Shown one piece after another: positions 1-12,525 of a DNA stretch of 64,000 nucleotides. The first letter of the stretch is position 1, and each line of letters opens with the position of its first letter. The position numbers and the translations under genes are program-made. The notes beneath the pieces are model-generated. The model saw nothing but the letters and a program-made list of their open reading frames with translations. It had not been told where the DNA came from and searched no databases. Source of the stretch: Coffea arabica (Eukaryota > Streptophyta > Magnoliopsida > Gentianales > Rubiaceae); the NCBI RefSeq assembly GCF_036785885.1, contig NC_092316.1:49423001-49487000 (forward strand), written 5' to 3'.

Positions 1-830
1 AATTTTGCAAATCACATTTGTAGCTGTAGATCAATTCAAGATTAGCATTTGCTTCTCAAAGCAATTAGAAGTAATCTTCCCTAGTGATCAAATCTGGTAT
101 TTTTCAAAAAAAAAATATTACTGGTAATTTTTAGTCGACTATAAGTATGATAAAAATGGTAATGAACCCTAAGCACTATCAATTAGTATATATTTTAAGC
201 CTGCTTACCATTGCCTAGAGTTGATTGTATATTCGTGTTTCGACACATTTGGTTCTAGCTACTTTTGCAGAAAGTTTTTCTTCCAATAAAAGTACAATAA
301 TAATCTTTCTTGATACACTATGAAATTATGTGGAAGCAATATATATTGTTGAAGATTTATGGGGGGATCCAACTAGCTTTCTATTTTTGTGAAAAAAAAA
401 AAGAATGATTCTTCTACAACCAATTTGTATCAAATTCTTAAAAAAAAAAGCAAAATTCAAAAGGAAAATACTTATCTAGCGAAAAGAAGAGGAACAAAAT
501 AAGAGTAATTTTGATGAGGAGTGGGTGGATGAAGTTGAAATCCACATCGCAAAGATACATGTGAACTGGAAAAGCCCAATTCAGCTTGAACATTGGACCT
601 TTGTTTCCAGTATCCAGTATTGGGCTTTTGATGGCCCCTCTAAGGAGTAATTCTTCACTCAACGCCTAATAGCTGAACTTGGGTTGGCTCCAATGATGTG
701 TGATTAACTTCCCTTTTTGAGTGGGCTCTTTTACAATTCTTTGTTCTGTCGACGGCCCAGATATTAGGTTACGAGCAAATCCATGGGATGTTAGTACGAG
801 CTTACGAAGTCCCGAATCCATCAACCTTAA
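1..830. other. Intergenic, no gene seen
   Basis: AT-rich sequence with several short A or T runs. A 74-codon frame on the minus strand (438-662) ends in a string of Phe, Leu and Ile and has no recognisable domain. I see no exon structure, terminal repeats or RNA gene. Confidence 0.6.
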
Positions 831-1240
831 GTGTTAGACCTTGGAAGTTTTCCATTCCATCTAGAAGTACGCAGTATTAGGCTTATACGAATTAGGTGTA
901 CTTGTTTAAAGGCGTACAAACAAGTCGAGCTTAAACGACATATTCTTGAGTTTGCTTTTGAGCTCGAACTCTTGTGGATTCAGTTTGAGCTTTTCTCGAT
1001 ATATCTTAAATTTCTTTTATAGTGATTAGTTTAAAATATCTATCATATCTTTTGTTTAATATTAAGTAAGACATTAATTATATTATCTAAATTCAATTAA
1101 ACTTGATTAAACTCGAATTCGAGTTCAAGTACAAGTTAAAATTAGAACAAACTCAAGTTTGAGCTCTTCAACCTCTCGAAACTCGACGAGTTTAAGTACA
1201 AAAATTTTAGGAGTCGAGTTCGTGCTCAACTTCAGGTGCG
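831..1240. repeat. Degenerate hAT-like repeat rich in TCGAG/CTCGA words
   Basis: The stretch is enriched for words such as GAGCTCGAAC, AAACTCGACG and GAGTTCGAG, as in the subterminal arrays of the complete hAT element at 33808-39479. It has no clean terminal inverted repeats or target duplication, so it is probably an old relic. The class assignment rests on base words only. Confidence 0.3.
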
Positions 1241-1969
1241 TTTGATAAAACTGAAATGTGAAAATTGAAATTTAAAGTCTAAAGTCTGAATCTATTAAAT
1301 TATTGAATTATTAAATATTAAATCTAATATATTTGAGTGCATATTACATTCAGTGATAAGTGAATAACTTATCACTTAATTTTGGGAGCAAGTTTTGCCT
1401 CAAAAATTCAGTGCCACTTAATTAATTCAGACGTTCAATTTTTTGTTATCAAATAATCTGAATATGTTAAGATTTGAATCCATTAAATTAAAATGTAGAA
1501 CTGAGTTATCAAACAGGAACTTCATTCGTTTACACGCTCATACAACATCTATATTCGACCCACACAAAACCCCTAGTTCCGACTCATATATGTATAGTGT
1601 AATGATTCGTCGTGAGGTGGAAAAATGACAGACACGAGAGGGAGCTTAAAGCAACAAGCAGTTAGACGCCCAAAAGAAAAACCCCCAATAATAAAAAAAA
1701 AAAAAAAAAGAAAGCTTTTAGAAGACGCAAAACATCTTTTTGATTCCTCTCTTCTGGTTCAAGAATACATATTAGAGCTAATAAAAAAATATAGAAATCT
1801 AAAAAGTAAAGTAGCATTGTCTAGTCTGAAAAACATATAATACTGGCATTCCACATCATAAAGTCTTTCTAAAGCTACACCATCAAGAATACAACTTTAG
1901 CCGACATTATGCACAAATATTAATGTGTTTAATCAACCCAACGACCGTAATGTTCTTTCGTTATCTAAT
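1241..1969. other. Intergenic, no gene seen
   Basis: Two short plus-strand frames (1443-1628 and 1625-1840) overlap here. The second is Lys-rich because it runs through a long A tract at about 1691-1709. Neither shows a domain, a promoter or splice sites. Confidence 0.5.
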
Positions 1970-1971
1970 TA

Positions 1972-2301
1972 CTCCTTCCGTCCCACTTTGATAGTCCTGT
2001 ATTCTTTTTTTATCTGTCCTAAATTATAATCCACTTTCCAATTGAAAAATGTAGTTGTATTTTAATTTTTCTAAAATATCCTTATTCAATGTAAGTAGTT
2101 GTTACTATAAATCTACCCCATTTAATGAGAGTTGATCCTTTTTTTACCATCAATTCAAATTCCCATAAAGTTGTACTCTATTTAATGTGAGGGTATTTTA
2201 GAAAAATAGCAATCTAAATTTACTTTTCCAACAAAGTTAACTACTATTTCTTAAACTGTGTGAAAAAAAGAAACAGGACTATCAAAGTGGGGCGGATGGA
2301 G
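1972..2301. mobile_element. Stowaway-type MITE (Tc1/mariner)
   Basis: The left end begins CTCCTTCCGTCCCACTTTGA and the right end is its near-perfect inverse, finishing in GGGGCGGATGGAG. Both ends are flanked by the dinucleotide TA (1970-1971 and 2302-2303), the target duplication of Stowaway elements. The 330-bp interior is AT-rich and non-coding, so the element depends on a transposase supplied elsewhere. The 'CTCCNTCCGTCCCA' terminus is characteristic of plant Stowaway families. Confidence 0.9.
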
Positions 2302-2303
2302 TA

Positions 2304-3273
2304 TCTTCTAGGCTGTGCGTAAGGGAGTCGGCCAACTTTTTCGTACTACAGAAAATTTGGTTTGCTCTTCTTGGTTCAAAAAAAGAAGACTAGCACGTGA
2401 AGCTTTTATCTAATGGCACCTGGTCTAAGGAGTTGTGTCCTGTCCGCTATTATTACGTTTTGATTAGCAGACAAACTTCCACAAATTAAGGTTGAGTTGG
2501 TAAAGAAAACCAAAATTTGTGGCACCTTTGAAGTTGTAAAATAATGTCCATCATAAAAAAGAGAAGAAAAAACAAGAACGGAAATAAAAGGAAAACATTA
2601 ACAATGGTTAGTACAAAAAATTACGCAGCGGAAGTAACATTAAAATTTTATAAATAATAAACAAATATTAAAATTTTACAAATAATAAACAATCAAAAAA
2701 GGCACGGGAGGAAAAAAAATATTCTGTTTCAATTCATTAATTTCTCTCAACTACAAACCTAGGATTCCAAGTGTTTAGATAGAGAAACATAACTACAAAT
2801 TCTATTTTAATTATAATATCAAAATATGACTCAACTCTATTTTCTAAACAAACAATGATACCAAATAGCAAATCAATTTTTAAAACTATTGAAATTCTAA
2901 ATATGCTTGGTTTAAAATACGTCAACAACAATTTTGTCCGTGCTTTTTTTTTTTTTTCCCCATTTGGAATCTCCAAACTTTACAAAGTGAAAGAGAAGAT
3001 TTGAGAGTAGAATCCAAAGTCATGCTGCTATCTTGTATGTTTCTTTCTTCCAACACAGTTGGACATGAGGGAGATAGTATTGGTTCATCATTGCATATTT
3101 CATAGACTTTCTTTGATGTAAAACCAAATATTCATACATAGTTCTATCTTGCGAACATATTAAACATCGGGTGTTACTATTTACTTCAAGTTAGCATAAA
3201 AAATATTAGGAAACTAAAATGAGAAAAGATCTACTATTTAGATATTGAGCGGAACAATAAGTAGAAGTTCCTT
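2304..3273. other. Intergenic, no gene seen
   Basis: AT-rich DNA. A 25-bp word, TTAAAATTTTAYAAATAATAAACAA in consensus, is repeated back to back at about 2639-2690. The 79-codon minus frame at 2737-2976 has no recognisable domain. Confidence 0.5.
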
Positions 3274-3289
3274 GCCAAGTGCCAATTAT

Positions 3290-3534
3290 TTTTTTTTTTC
3301 GCAGACGACAATAGTTGTATAACCTAATTTATACTACACTAAGGGGGAGGGGGCGGACCTAAGGAGGCCCAAGGATAACCCGGAGGGGACTGAACCACCA
3401 CCGGATCAAACGGGTGCAGAACACACCCGCCTGAATTTTTTTTGAAGCAAACTACTTAAATGTAACATTTTGGTGGGAGACAAGGTTTGAACCCTTGTCT
3501 CCCACCCCACCAAGCTAGGTGGTGACCTAAGGAG
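3290..3534 (-). mobile_element. tRNA-derived SINE, minus strand
   Basis: A 16-bp direct repeat, GCCAAGTGCCAATTAT, flanks the unit at 3274-3289 and 3535-3550. Read on the minus strand the element ends in an A run (the T run at 3289-3299). Its head is near the right flank, where the minus strand reads GGGTTCAAACC, a near-match to a tRNA B box. Long perfect target duplication, A tail and Pol III box together define a SINE. The 3' half (CCGGATCAAACGGGTG on the plus strand) resembles parts of the units at 4212-4480 and 41593-41831. Confidence 0.85.
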
Positions 3535-3550
3535 GCCAAGTGCCAATTAT

Positions 3551-4200
3551 CAACCCGAGTAAAATAGAGAACAATAAAAAAGGCACAAGAATTTCTTGTT
3601 AACTAATGCTCATGAGAAACATACATACCGAAATCTTCATTAATCAGAAACTTAAATTATACTTCACCACTCTAAAAACTTGTTCTGATTGGTGGTTTTG
3701 CAAATCATTGTATCAACTTGTCATTGCGCCATGTTGTCTAGTACATTTTTACCACATTTAATTTTTTTTCCAAATTTGGCTAAGGTTTCACCAAAGGCAA
3801 CCTACAATAAGGACCATGCACTAAGTTTGCATTGAATTTCACAGAATAGTCCCCTTTCATAATCTTCAATGGCATATGCCATCCAGCTACCAAAGTACAT
3901 TGTTGGGGTAACCGCCTTCCTGATAAATGCAGACAAGTAATGCAAAATAATTTGTTTTGCAAAGCAAGTTGCTTTCCAAATTGTACATTGTGCCACAACT
4001 AATTATGTACCTTTGTTACATGACAATATTCACTGAACCTGGTATTGCCACTGACTACTGTCACAAATTAACACGGCCTTATTGGCTATATCCATGCAAT
4101 TGAGAAGAGGCCATTTACTTCCTCTTGGAATCAAACATGTACTTTCCCAATGCCCAGCATCCCCTGATTCATTTATGAAGTTACAATAAACTCAATTCTC
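3551..4200. other. Intergenic, no gene seen
   Basis: Two overlapping minus-strand frames (3780-3998 and 3802-3996) read through the same segment in different frames. Neither gives a recognisable domain, and no splice signals support them. I leave this as unassigned intergenic DNA. Confidence 0.45.
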
Positions 4201-4211
4201 GTACTAGTTGT

Positions 4212-4480
4212 CTAGAAACGAACTCCCTCTAGAGGAGTTGGCCACCACGTTAATTATGGGGTGGGTCAAGGGTTTAAATCTTGACTCCTATCAATGTGTT
4301 TCAATATGACGTTTGTCTTAAATTCATACGGGTGTGTGGTGTACCTGTTTGATCTGATGGTGGTTTAGTTCCCGTCAAGTTCTCCCGACTCAGTTGGAAC
4401 TTCCCATAGAGTAGATTCCCCCCTCCCCCGCCCCCTTAAGAGTAGGAGTAGGCTAGACATATGCTGTTACGACAAAAAAA
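4212..4480 (+). mobile_element. tRNA-derived SINE, plus strand
   Basis: An 11-bp direct repeat, GTACTAGTTGT, flanks the unit at 4201-4211 and 4481-4491. The 5' part has a Pol III A-box-like TAGAGGAGTTGG (about 4231-4242) and a B-box-like GGGTTTAAATC (about 4270). The 3' end reads GTTACGACAAAAAAA. A similar end, GTTGCCGACAAAA, closes the copy at 6105-6298, so the two belong to one family. Confidence 0.88.
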
Positions 4481-4491
4481 GTACTAGTTGT

Positions 4492-6090
4492 GTAAGATGT
4501 CAGTGTACTTACATGTGATTCGGAGGATTATATGTGACTTGTTTAGTCTAATAATGTAGTCTTTAACTATTTAACCCATGATTTGTGAGTGAGTTTGTAA
4601 TATTACTGAGTTGTGGTTTGTCTGTGTTGATCCCATAATTGTGAGTTAGACGCAATCCTATATAAAAAAAAAAAGTATTCAATCCATGAGAAATTTAGAG
4701 GCAGTCAAGATAGTTTTTATATTTTTTCTTTTGGCAAATAATATTGCCGCAACTTAAATATTTTATGCATAGCAATTTTGATTAAAATGACAAAACTACC
4801 CCTTTCAAGTTCAACATGCATTTTAGCAGTTGCCTCTTGTTTTTTTTTTTTTCTTAAAAATTTATCAAAAGAAATATTTACTACAGGTTTTAAAGATTGA
4901 ACTCAGGAGTAAAAGCAGAAACCTAATAGATTTATGCACGCGCATCGCTCGCATTAAGCTGGAAGATGCGCTGTCAAGTGATTCGAACAAAGCGTGCGCA
5001 TGTCTTGACAGTTCAAACGAAAAGCGAGCAAAAGCCCACGATTCAAAAAACAAAAGGATATATCTTACCAAGCTAGCTTTTCTTCACAACTTAACATTTT
5101 AAAATCCTCCAACCAACTCATAATTACGTTGAAATCTCATAGAAAGGCAAAACCTCAAATGAATATAAAAATATGGAAAATATCATAGTTTTTTTTTCCT
5201 GGTACTGTATTCAAAATTCTAATCCAATTATATTTTGTCGTATCATCGGACGAACAAAACTCTTAAAAATTATCTAAAAGTTGATAACTCTTACTTAACA
5301 TCTAATGATGAATTAAATCTCATCAGTACAGTGCCCAAAATGGATTATAAAACTCTCCAACAGGATCAATACACCTAACATGAAAGGCCTTCAATAATAG
5401 AACTAAAAAAAATTTTTTTTTGTGGCTGGTTGAGATTTGTTATCTAGGAAAATTTTTTTATTTATTTATTTTTAAATATATTTTCCATTCACGTTCCTAT
5501 TGTGGTTGCTTAATTTCTGCCCCTTCGAAAAATTAAAAAGCAATTGAGAAATCACATTTTTCTACAAGATAAAAGTTTGATCTCAAGAGTGATAAATTTG
5601 GCCTAATTAGTGTTGGGATACTTTCAACTTTGGAGGCACATCAATCATCAAATCATGGGGACAAAGTCAGGTGTGTCTTTCCTGGTTGTTATCTATTGAT
5701 TGGTTTTGATTAAAAGTAATTATGCAAAATAGCCAGAATCATTGACAGCCATTTCAAAGTAATTTTGATGCTGACAGGCAAGAAAGCTAAAGGAAGAAGA
5801 AGAAGAAGTGTAACAAGTTTCTTTCTCCCTGTCATTTTTTCTGCTGGGAGAGGAAACAACTTTTCTATATTAACTCATGAAAATTTTCATCTTGTACCAA
5901 GTGTCAAGGTGTCCACCGTGACGGAAGGAACCATGTTTTCTTGATTGTCCCCAAATACGAAAAGAAAAAGAGGGTTCGTTCACTAGCAAAAGTCAAGCTA
6001 AGTACCACTAGCTTTCACATTCTATAATCTTTTGTTGGATTTTCTTCGTGGATTTGACGGTGACCAAAGCCTCAAAGTTCAAGGGTCGTC
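4492..6090. other. Intergenic, no gene seen
   Basis: AT-rich DNA. A 90-codon plus frame (4830-5102) overlaps a 68-codon minus frame over the same bases. Neither has a domain, and the pair look like chance open frames. A short GAAGAAGAAGAAGAAG run occurs at about 5793-5808. Confidence 0.5.
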
Positions 6091-6104
6091 ATCCATAAGA
6101 TGTA

Positions 6105-6298
6105 GGCACTGGCCATTTGATCCAGTGATCATCATCCTCTTTGGTGATGTTGAAGATCAGGAGTTCTACCCCTATTTTCCTCAAATTTGTCTCAATATGT
6201 AGCTGGTTTTAGTTGACTATCTCTCCTTACCCCTTTCCCCTAGATTATGCTAGATTAGATTATAGGACATCTACCGTTGCCGACAAAAAAAAAAAAAA
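6105..6298 (+). mobile_element. SINE, plus strand, 14-bp target duplication
   Basis: The 14-bp repeat ATCCATAAGATGTA flanks the unit at 6091-6104 and 6299-6312. The element ends GTTGCCGAC followed by 14 A residues. The tail region (TAGATTATGCTAGATTAG) and the A tail match the family at 4212-4480. The internal Pol III boxes are weak; AGTTCTACCCC near 6162 could be a decayed B box. Confidence 0.85.
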
Positions 6299-6605
6299 AT
6301 CCATAAGATGTACAATAATTCTAGTTTTTTTTTTTAAAAAAAACAAGTATAAATTCTAGCTTTAGTTTGAGAAAAGCCATTTGAATGTAACAAATTTCCT
6401 TCACTTTAAAACAATTTGAGTAGTCAAAGAGTGAAATTCTAGTAAGGGTTGATATTAAAGATTTGAATATATTACTGAAACTGAGTCTAGTAAATGTTGA
6501 GATCGTGACCTAAAGAAAAAAAAAAGCTTGATAACATGGCATGGAAATTAGGGTAATATGTTTATTCTATTGCTCCAATAAAATTCGGTCAAAAGAAAGT
6601 GTAAG

Positions 6606-7177
6606 CTCTGTTTTAAAACTCGGACCGGACCGGCCGGTCGAACCGGGAACCGGCCAGGTAGCCGGTCTGAGTCATATTAAAAAACCGGAAATTTAAAACC
6701 CGGTCAAAAACCGGGTTTGACCGGGAAAAAACCGGCTTTTCGGGTTCAACAGTAATTTTTTTTTTAAAATTCAAACTTTTTAATATTATGTTTTGACCCC
6801 CTAAATTGTTAAAACTTATTGATATACCTCAAATATTTGATACTTTATAAATATTTTCCTAAAATTTGATGTTATTTTTCAATTAAATTCATAATTTTAA
6901 TTCTAAACTTGTTAATATTTATTAAATAATATAAATTGCTACTTGATTGTTCTAATTTCTTTGTACTTTCTTGTTAAATATATTTGAAACATCAGATATA
7001 TATGAATATACCTTTATTAATATCAATATATTATTAGATATTATATATATAATATTTTAATTTTTAAATAATTTTTATTTATGACGTCATCCGGTTCGAC
7101 CCCTATCGATCCCCGGTCGAACCCATTGACCCCTGACCTTGGCCGAATCATTATCCGGTCCGGTTCTGAAAACATAG
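6606..7177. mobile_element. hAT-type MITE with GGACCGG termini
   Basis: The left terminus is CTCTGTTTTAAAACTCGGAC and the inverse right terminus on the minus strand is CTATGTTTTCAGAACCGGAC. An 8-bp duplication, AGTGTAAG (6598-6605) against AGTGCAAG (7178-7185), matches at 7 of 8 bases. Eight-base duplications are typical of hAT elements. The subterminal regions are GC-rich (ACCGGCCGGTCG, CCGGTCGAACC) and the core is AT-rich and non-coding. The same termini recur in the element at 45925-46952 inside the terpene synthase pseudogene. Confidence 0.82.
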
Positions 7178-7185
7178 AGTGCAAG

Positions 7186-7966
7186 ACTCTTTCTTTTTCT
7201 GAGCAAATTCTTGAAAGCACACTTATTATTGGTTGAAAATTGAAATGTAAAGCGGGAACTGCTTTTACAGTAGTCATAGTGCGAGGGAATTGGTGAAACA
7301 GAATTCATACAATTTTCCAATGTCTTGGTTCCGCCGTTCTATGGCCGTAATATAATAAGATTCTTTTCGAAATAAAATTGCTCTTTACCAAGAAACAAAA
7401 AGTAATATGGACTAAAATAAAAGGAGTAAGTGTTTGTAAAGAAAACAAAAAAAAAAAAAATTGATCATTGAGAGGTTACATTATTGGTGCACCATGCCCT
7501 AATGGCCATTTACACATTTAATTCTATGCTAGTAAACCAAAACTAGTATAAAATAAAATGAAAGGAGTAAGTGTCTGTGAAGAAAACCAAAATAATATAG
7601 ATTAATGTTTATTTTATAGGTTATATAATAGGTACTGCACCAAGGTCTAAGGACCATTTATTCAATTTTGGTTTTCTGAAGATGCCATTTAGGTCTTCTT
7701 CTAGAGCTTTTTAAAAGTTTCCTTGTGTTGTTGGATCAATCACCTTCAATCTTGTATACGACTTCCACTCTTTACACATAATATTGCATAGGTCGAACCA
7801 TGCAATTAAGCTATTTCATGTATTTGAAAAATTAGACGGTTCAATTTCTTGCATTACTTTTCCTTCTGGAAAAGTTTATTTGTGGTTGAGTTTATCATTC
7901 TTAATTCTCAAAAACAAGTATGGAGTACTTACATGGTTATATCTCCATTCTTTGCGTGTCAGTAAT
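7186..7966. other. Intergenic, no gene seen
   Basis: Short A runs and a locally repeated phrase: AAAGGAGTAAGTGTTTGTAA at about 7420 and AAAGGAGTAAGTGTCTGTGA at about 7561. No gene or terminal repeat is visible. Confidence 0.5.
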
Positions 7967-7973
7967 AAATAAA

Positions 7974-8443
7974 AGGGTAATTTACTTATTACTCCCTATA
8001 GTTTTGCAGAATGTCAGATGGCTCCTAAGGTTTTAAAATAGCTACATAACCATCATATGGTTTTACGTAAAGTGGAAAATGAAAGGAATGTACAATTTAT
8101 TACAGCGTTTATACCAAACGCGCTTTAAAAGCACGTGTGATAAAATCTTGCTATCAATGCAATCCCCTTATAATTTATATAAATATCTACTTTACTCCCT
8201 TGTAGTTTTTGCATTTATCTATATAATCTCCCTACACTTTAATATAAGGTGGTTAATCCATCAATTAATTTAGCGTTTAAGTAAGGGCACTATTGGTATT
8301 TCAACTACTGACGTTATACAGCTATTTTTCGTTAAATTTTCACTTTATGTAAAACCATAGGGGATGAAGTGGATATTTTGAAATGTTATGAGGGTCATGT
8401 GGCAATAAATAAAATCACAGGGAAGTTACATGTAATTTACCCT
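7974..8443. mobile_element. Inverted-repeat MITE beginning AGGGTAATTTAC
   Basis: The left end AGGGTAATTTACTTATTACT is mirrored by the right end ...ATGTAATTTACCCT. Further inside, the phrase ATGGTTTTACGTAAAGTG (about 8056) faces its inverse CACTTTATGTAAAACCAT (about 8340). The 7-bp AAATAAA lies on both sides (7967-7973, 8444-8450), but it is low-complexity. Partial relatives occur near 19318-19440 and 22795-23110. The 64-codon frame at 8079-8273 lies inside and is not a gene. Confidence 0.65.
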
Positions 8444-8450
8444 AAATAAA

Positions 8451-9714
8451 ACTATGAGAATCTTTTTATTTTTTGGAGATAAACATTGCAAAAAAAAAAA
8501 AAAGAAGAACAAAAAATGTGTAGGAAATATTATCAACCAAGAGTAAAATGAAGTGGGATTTCCTCCAAATGATAATTAGCTATCAAACTCTTTAATGAAA
8601 CACATCAAAATTTAGTTTGTTTTAGTATACCGAGGAAAATAAACAACCAAATTATACTATCCTGTAGTAATATTATAAACCTAAAAAGCAAATTAGAGTA
8701 TAAACAATAATTTACCAGTCGTGAATTTCAAAACTCTTTCCTGTAAGTCAATTGTTGAAAAATATACTTGCATCACAAACACAATTCACAACGACTATAA
8801 GGATTGGTAGTTATTTACTAGGTTAGTATATAAAGCTGTTCCTATGACTTTGAAAATTGAAAGTATTTTGCGCTTTCTATTTTTCCTTGATTATTTCTCA
8901 TTATGTGGAAAACTTTTCTTATTTTTTGGTCCATTTTCTTATCAAATAAGTTTTAGTGGTGACCAACAGACCAAATGGCGGTTGGCATTTGGCAGAGATG
9001 ATGGTAATCACAATAATTAGATTGACACAATCTTGCAAAAGTTATGTACAACAGATTTTGGCCTAAGACCCCACTTGAAACTTGAAAACAGCCCAAGAAA
9101 TTTAGATTTTTCAGTATTTTAATTGTCATATCTTCAGAATTTGTCGTGTGCATTAACGTGTGATTCTTTTCAATCGGTCGTTTTCGGATTTTTGCAAAAT
9201 AAATAAAGGCCGAATAAATTTGGAAACAAAATGACAAAGTTGATAACATAGGCAACGGCCTACGTGCGATCCTATAGAAAACCATTTACGTTTTCAAGTT
9301 GGCTTTCTCGAAGCAAATCGACGTTGATGCTAGGTTTTTCCCATATAAGATTTTCACTTTCATTTTTTTAAAATGATGTGGAAGTATACTTTGAACTTGA
9401 GCTAATATTACTTTTCAAATGTTGGGGACAAGATCCAGCTTGTTTTGTGGTTGTTAGCTATTGAGTGGTTTTCACGCATGCATACGAACTTTTATGCTTG
9501 CCAGATTGGGCATGGAAATTGAATTTTGTGACTTGAGGATTGCATTTTATTCAATTAAAACTTACAAGCTCCTGTGAGGTAGATTCATGCACACAAAATA
9601 GTAAAAGTGTTTGAAAAGAAGCTTATTTGAAATAATTATTGTTACACTTTTTGTAGTGTAACGTATATAACATAAAATGTAATTGAAAAACATGTTTATA
9701 ATTAGAAGTACTAT
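8451..9714. other. Intergenic, no gene seen
   Basis: AT-rich DNA. The longest frame is 110 codons on the minus strand (8953-9285); it has no recognisable domain, no promoter and no splice context. I do not call it a gene. Confidence 0.5.
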
Positions 9715-10070
9715 CGATTCGAGTCGAGTTCAAATAATGCTCTATTCGAACTCGTCAAGTTCTTCAAAGTTGAGTTCGAACTCATACTCCATCAAATCAA
9801 GTTCAATTGAGCTTAATTGAATTCAATCAAGCTTTCAAACTCTATTTTTTTAGTAAATTTAATAAATTTAAAATAAATAATTTAAAATTATATTATAAAC
9901 ATAAAACTTGAAAAAATTCGACGAGCACTCAAGTTTTAATTTTTTTCTATTTAAACTCAACTCGATTATCTTATCAAATCACTTGAACTCAATCACCACC
10001 AAGTTCAGTTAAGTCTTTGATTTAGCTACTTGCGAACCCGAGTCGAGTAGCTTGGTCAATTCACATCCAT
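9715..10070. repeat. Degenerate hAT-like repeat, CGAGTCGAG arms
   Basis: The left side reads GATTCGAGTCGAGTTCAAAT and the right side GAACCCGAGTCGAGTAGC. An AT-rich core lies between them. The layout resembles nonautonomous hAT elements in this window, but I cannot fix termini or a target duplication. Confidence 0.35.
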
Positions 10071-12049
10071 ATTTATGATGCAAACAAAATACTACTTATG
10101 AAAAATTTTGGTAGTTAGTTAGTGTCTCTATGTGCACGAATTATTTGAATTACATCAAGAAAAGATTTCAATTAAACGTTCACGTTTGTATTTTCATTTT
10201 ACCACGAAGAATGTTGGCTCTTCCACAATGAAAAACAATTGATACGATGAATCGAACATATTGTTATTCTGCATAATGTACAAGCAATTCTTTCTTTCTT
10301 CGTCATATTGTTTACTGTTATTCCCTTTATTTTTTATTTTGTCGTTAGGACAAGCATGCACAATGGCACTTTGTACAATATTTATCATCATTGTTGAATT
10401 TTTAGCAAAGAAAAGCTCTAAATAGAGAGCAAATTAATGGGGAGAATGAATTGTCTACACTTTTAGTTAATGAATATTTACTTCATAGGAGTGCATGAAC
10501 AGAAAAAAGTTTATAATTAACCCACCAAATCTCAAATGTAACTGACTGTAAACTAGTCACAAAATTAACATAGGTCCTTGCTCTAATTGTAACCACTGGA
10601 TTAATTTGGAGTCATACTTACCTTTTTTTTTTTTTTTGGTCAAATTGGAGTCATACTTACCCGAAACTATAAAAAATTACAATGAAAGTACGTTGCACAT
10701 CCCAAAGATCTTTCATCAAAAACAATATTATAAAGGGAAAACAAAAACAACACAGAAATGAAATACAGTAAATAAAGAAAAGAAACAAAAGAATACAGCA
10801 ATAAAAGAAAGTAATAAACCAAGAATATGGTAAAACCAAAAAGGTCCAAAAGATAGAAAAGAGAGAGGGAGGGAACAGCCCTGCCGACGATGGCAAAAGA
10901 GATAGTGGCAGTAAGGCAGCCAAAAAGAGGCAGAGGCGGCAGCTCAAGTTGAGGCATGGGCGGCTAGCCGCTCATGCGGGAGGATGTATGACCGCTCATC
11001 ATCACGAGCTTACTCTTTTCTTCTTCTTTTTTAAACTTAGTTCTTTCTTTTGGCTTTTGGGGGTTTGATATTCAAAATCATCACATGCCATGCACCATAG
11101 CTAAGGTTGCAGCCTTTTGGAAATGAAAAATACCAAAGCTGATATTCACATTCTAGACTCTACATAGTTCAGGCATCAGCAGTCAGTAACAAGTTAGCCA
11201 CAATTTAAAACCCGAGAGCAGCTACTATTCTTTCTTTCAAACCCGCAAGTGGTCTATGCATGAAGGCCAGATATATTGGAGTTCTACTATAGTTTCAAAA
11301 TTGACAATGTTAAAAGTGCTAATCAGCATTTGTCACAAGAGCAACACATTATTAAAGAATACTGATTATGTTTTTGAAATACTAATTTTATACTTATAAA
11401 TACTTATTATTAACTTTTCAGTATTGCTTGACAATTCGACCGACACATCCTTTTCTTAAGAGTTTTCATAAGGCTTGAAACTTGTCACTGAATATTTTCG
11501 GTTGAAATGGTGACGATTTTTGTCAAGTTTGCTGAGTAGGAATGAAAGGGAACGCAATTGTTACACTGTTAATCAATCTACTCGACTTTAATTTTGTAAG
11601 ACGTGTATCGAGAAGATGACTTTGCCAATTTCACAATCACAACATTTTCTTGATTAAAATAAAAGAAACAAAAAAAAAAAAAAGGGGATGCTACATATCT
11701 TGGGTTTTCCTTCCAACTTATGACAACTAACAATGACAGCTCTCTTATCATTGATTAGTCATCCCATACATCACCCATGTGCTTGTTATCTTGCCTTGCC
11801 CTACCCTTTCTTGGTATATCTTCTACTTGTGACTTGTGCAGTGTGCTTTGGTTTTTGTTGGACTGGGATTGGAGGTGTAATGTACTTAACAGAGAGGAAA
11901 TTAAATGGCAAGATCACTCCTGCAGATTTTTCTAGCAGAAATAAATGAGTCAAATTTGCTGCTACAACTAGTCTACTAGTATTAATGTCATTCCCTGTTT
12001 CACACTTGCTGAGGTCTCAATAGTCGGCTCAACAACCAAACATCGGAGT
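10071..12049. other. Intergenic, no gene seen
   Basis: Nearly 2 kb with no supported gene. A pair of overlapping 96-codon minus frames (10657-10957) arises from a purine-rich plus strand and reads as Phe/Leu/Ser-rich protein, a composition artefact. The 71-codon plus frame at 11733-11948 has a hydrophobic stretch but no recognised family. Confidence 0.45.
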
Positions 12050-12197
12050 AAATGTGCTATACTTACTAGTACTACGACCGCTGGAGTAAAAGGGTTTTGG
12101 TCGGTCAGACTTGGGGAAATTCTATCTCTTGCTTTCATTCTATCTTGTTGAATGAGGAGACTAGAGGGGGCACTCTTAGTCAGATTAAACTTGAATG

Positions 12198-12525
12198 CGT
12201 AGTTATAAAATCCGGCCTGGTTCAGCGGTCAAACCGATCAATCCAGTAAACGGATCATAGAATCGAGTTGGGCTGCTAATTAAATTAGTGAAGCAACAAA
12301 TCTGCTGGCCAGTTAATGACTCGACGGTTCAACTGGTAAATCAGCAAAAAGTCGCCGATTGAACTGCCAACTTTAAAATTTTACTATTTTTGTAATTTAA
12401 AATATATTATTATATTATATAATATAACTATTGTGCAATCCACAGTTGAACTGCTCAACTTGCTGCTGAACCGGTGACCCGATCATCTCTTCGGGTTGAG
12501 TTCTGAGTTGGGTTTTATAACTATA
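12198..12525. mobile_element. hAT-type MITE, TAGTTATAAAA termini
   Basis: The left end CGTAGTTATAAAATCCGGCC faces an inverse right end, GGGTTTTATAACTATA. The flanking octamers CTTGAATG (12190-12197) and TTTAAATG (12526-12533) agree at 6 of 8 bases, which fits an old hAT target duplication. The interior is non-coding, with subterminal words such as AACCGATCAATCC and AACCGGTGACCC related to the GGACCGG family. Confidence 0.6.

Noticed and set aside
8953-9285. A 110-codon minus-strand frame
   Set aside because: No recognised domain, no splice or promoter context; length is within chance for this composition and sample size.
10657-10957. Two 96-codon hydrophobic frames
   Set aside because: They are offset frames of the same purine-rich strand; the Phe/Leu/Ser richness is compositional.
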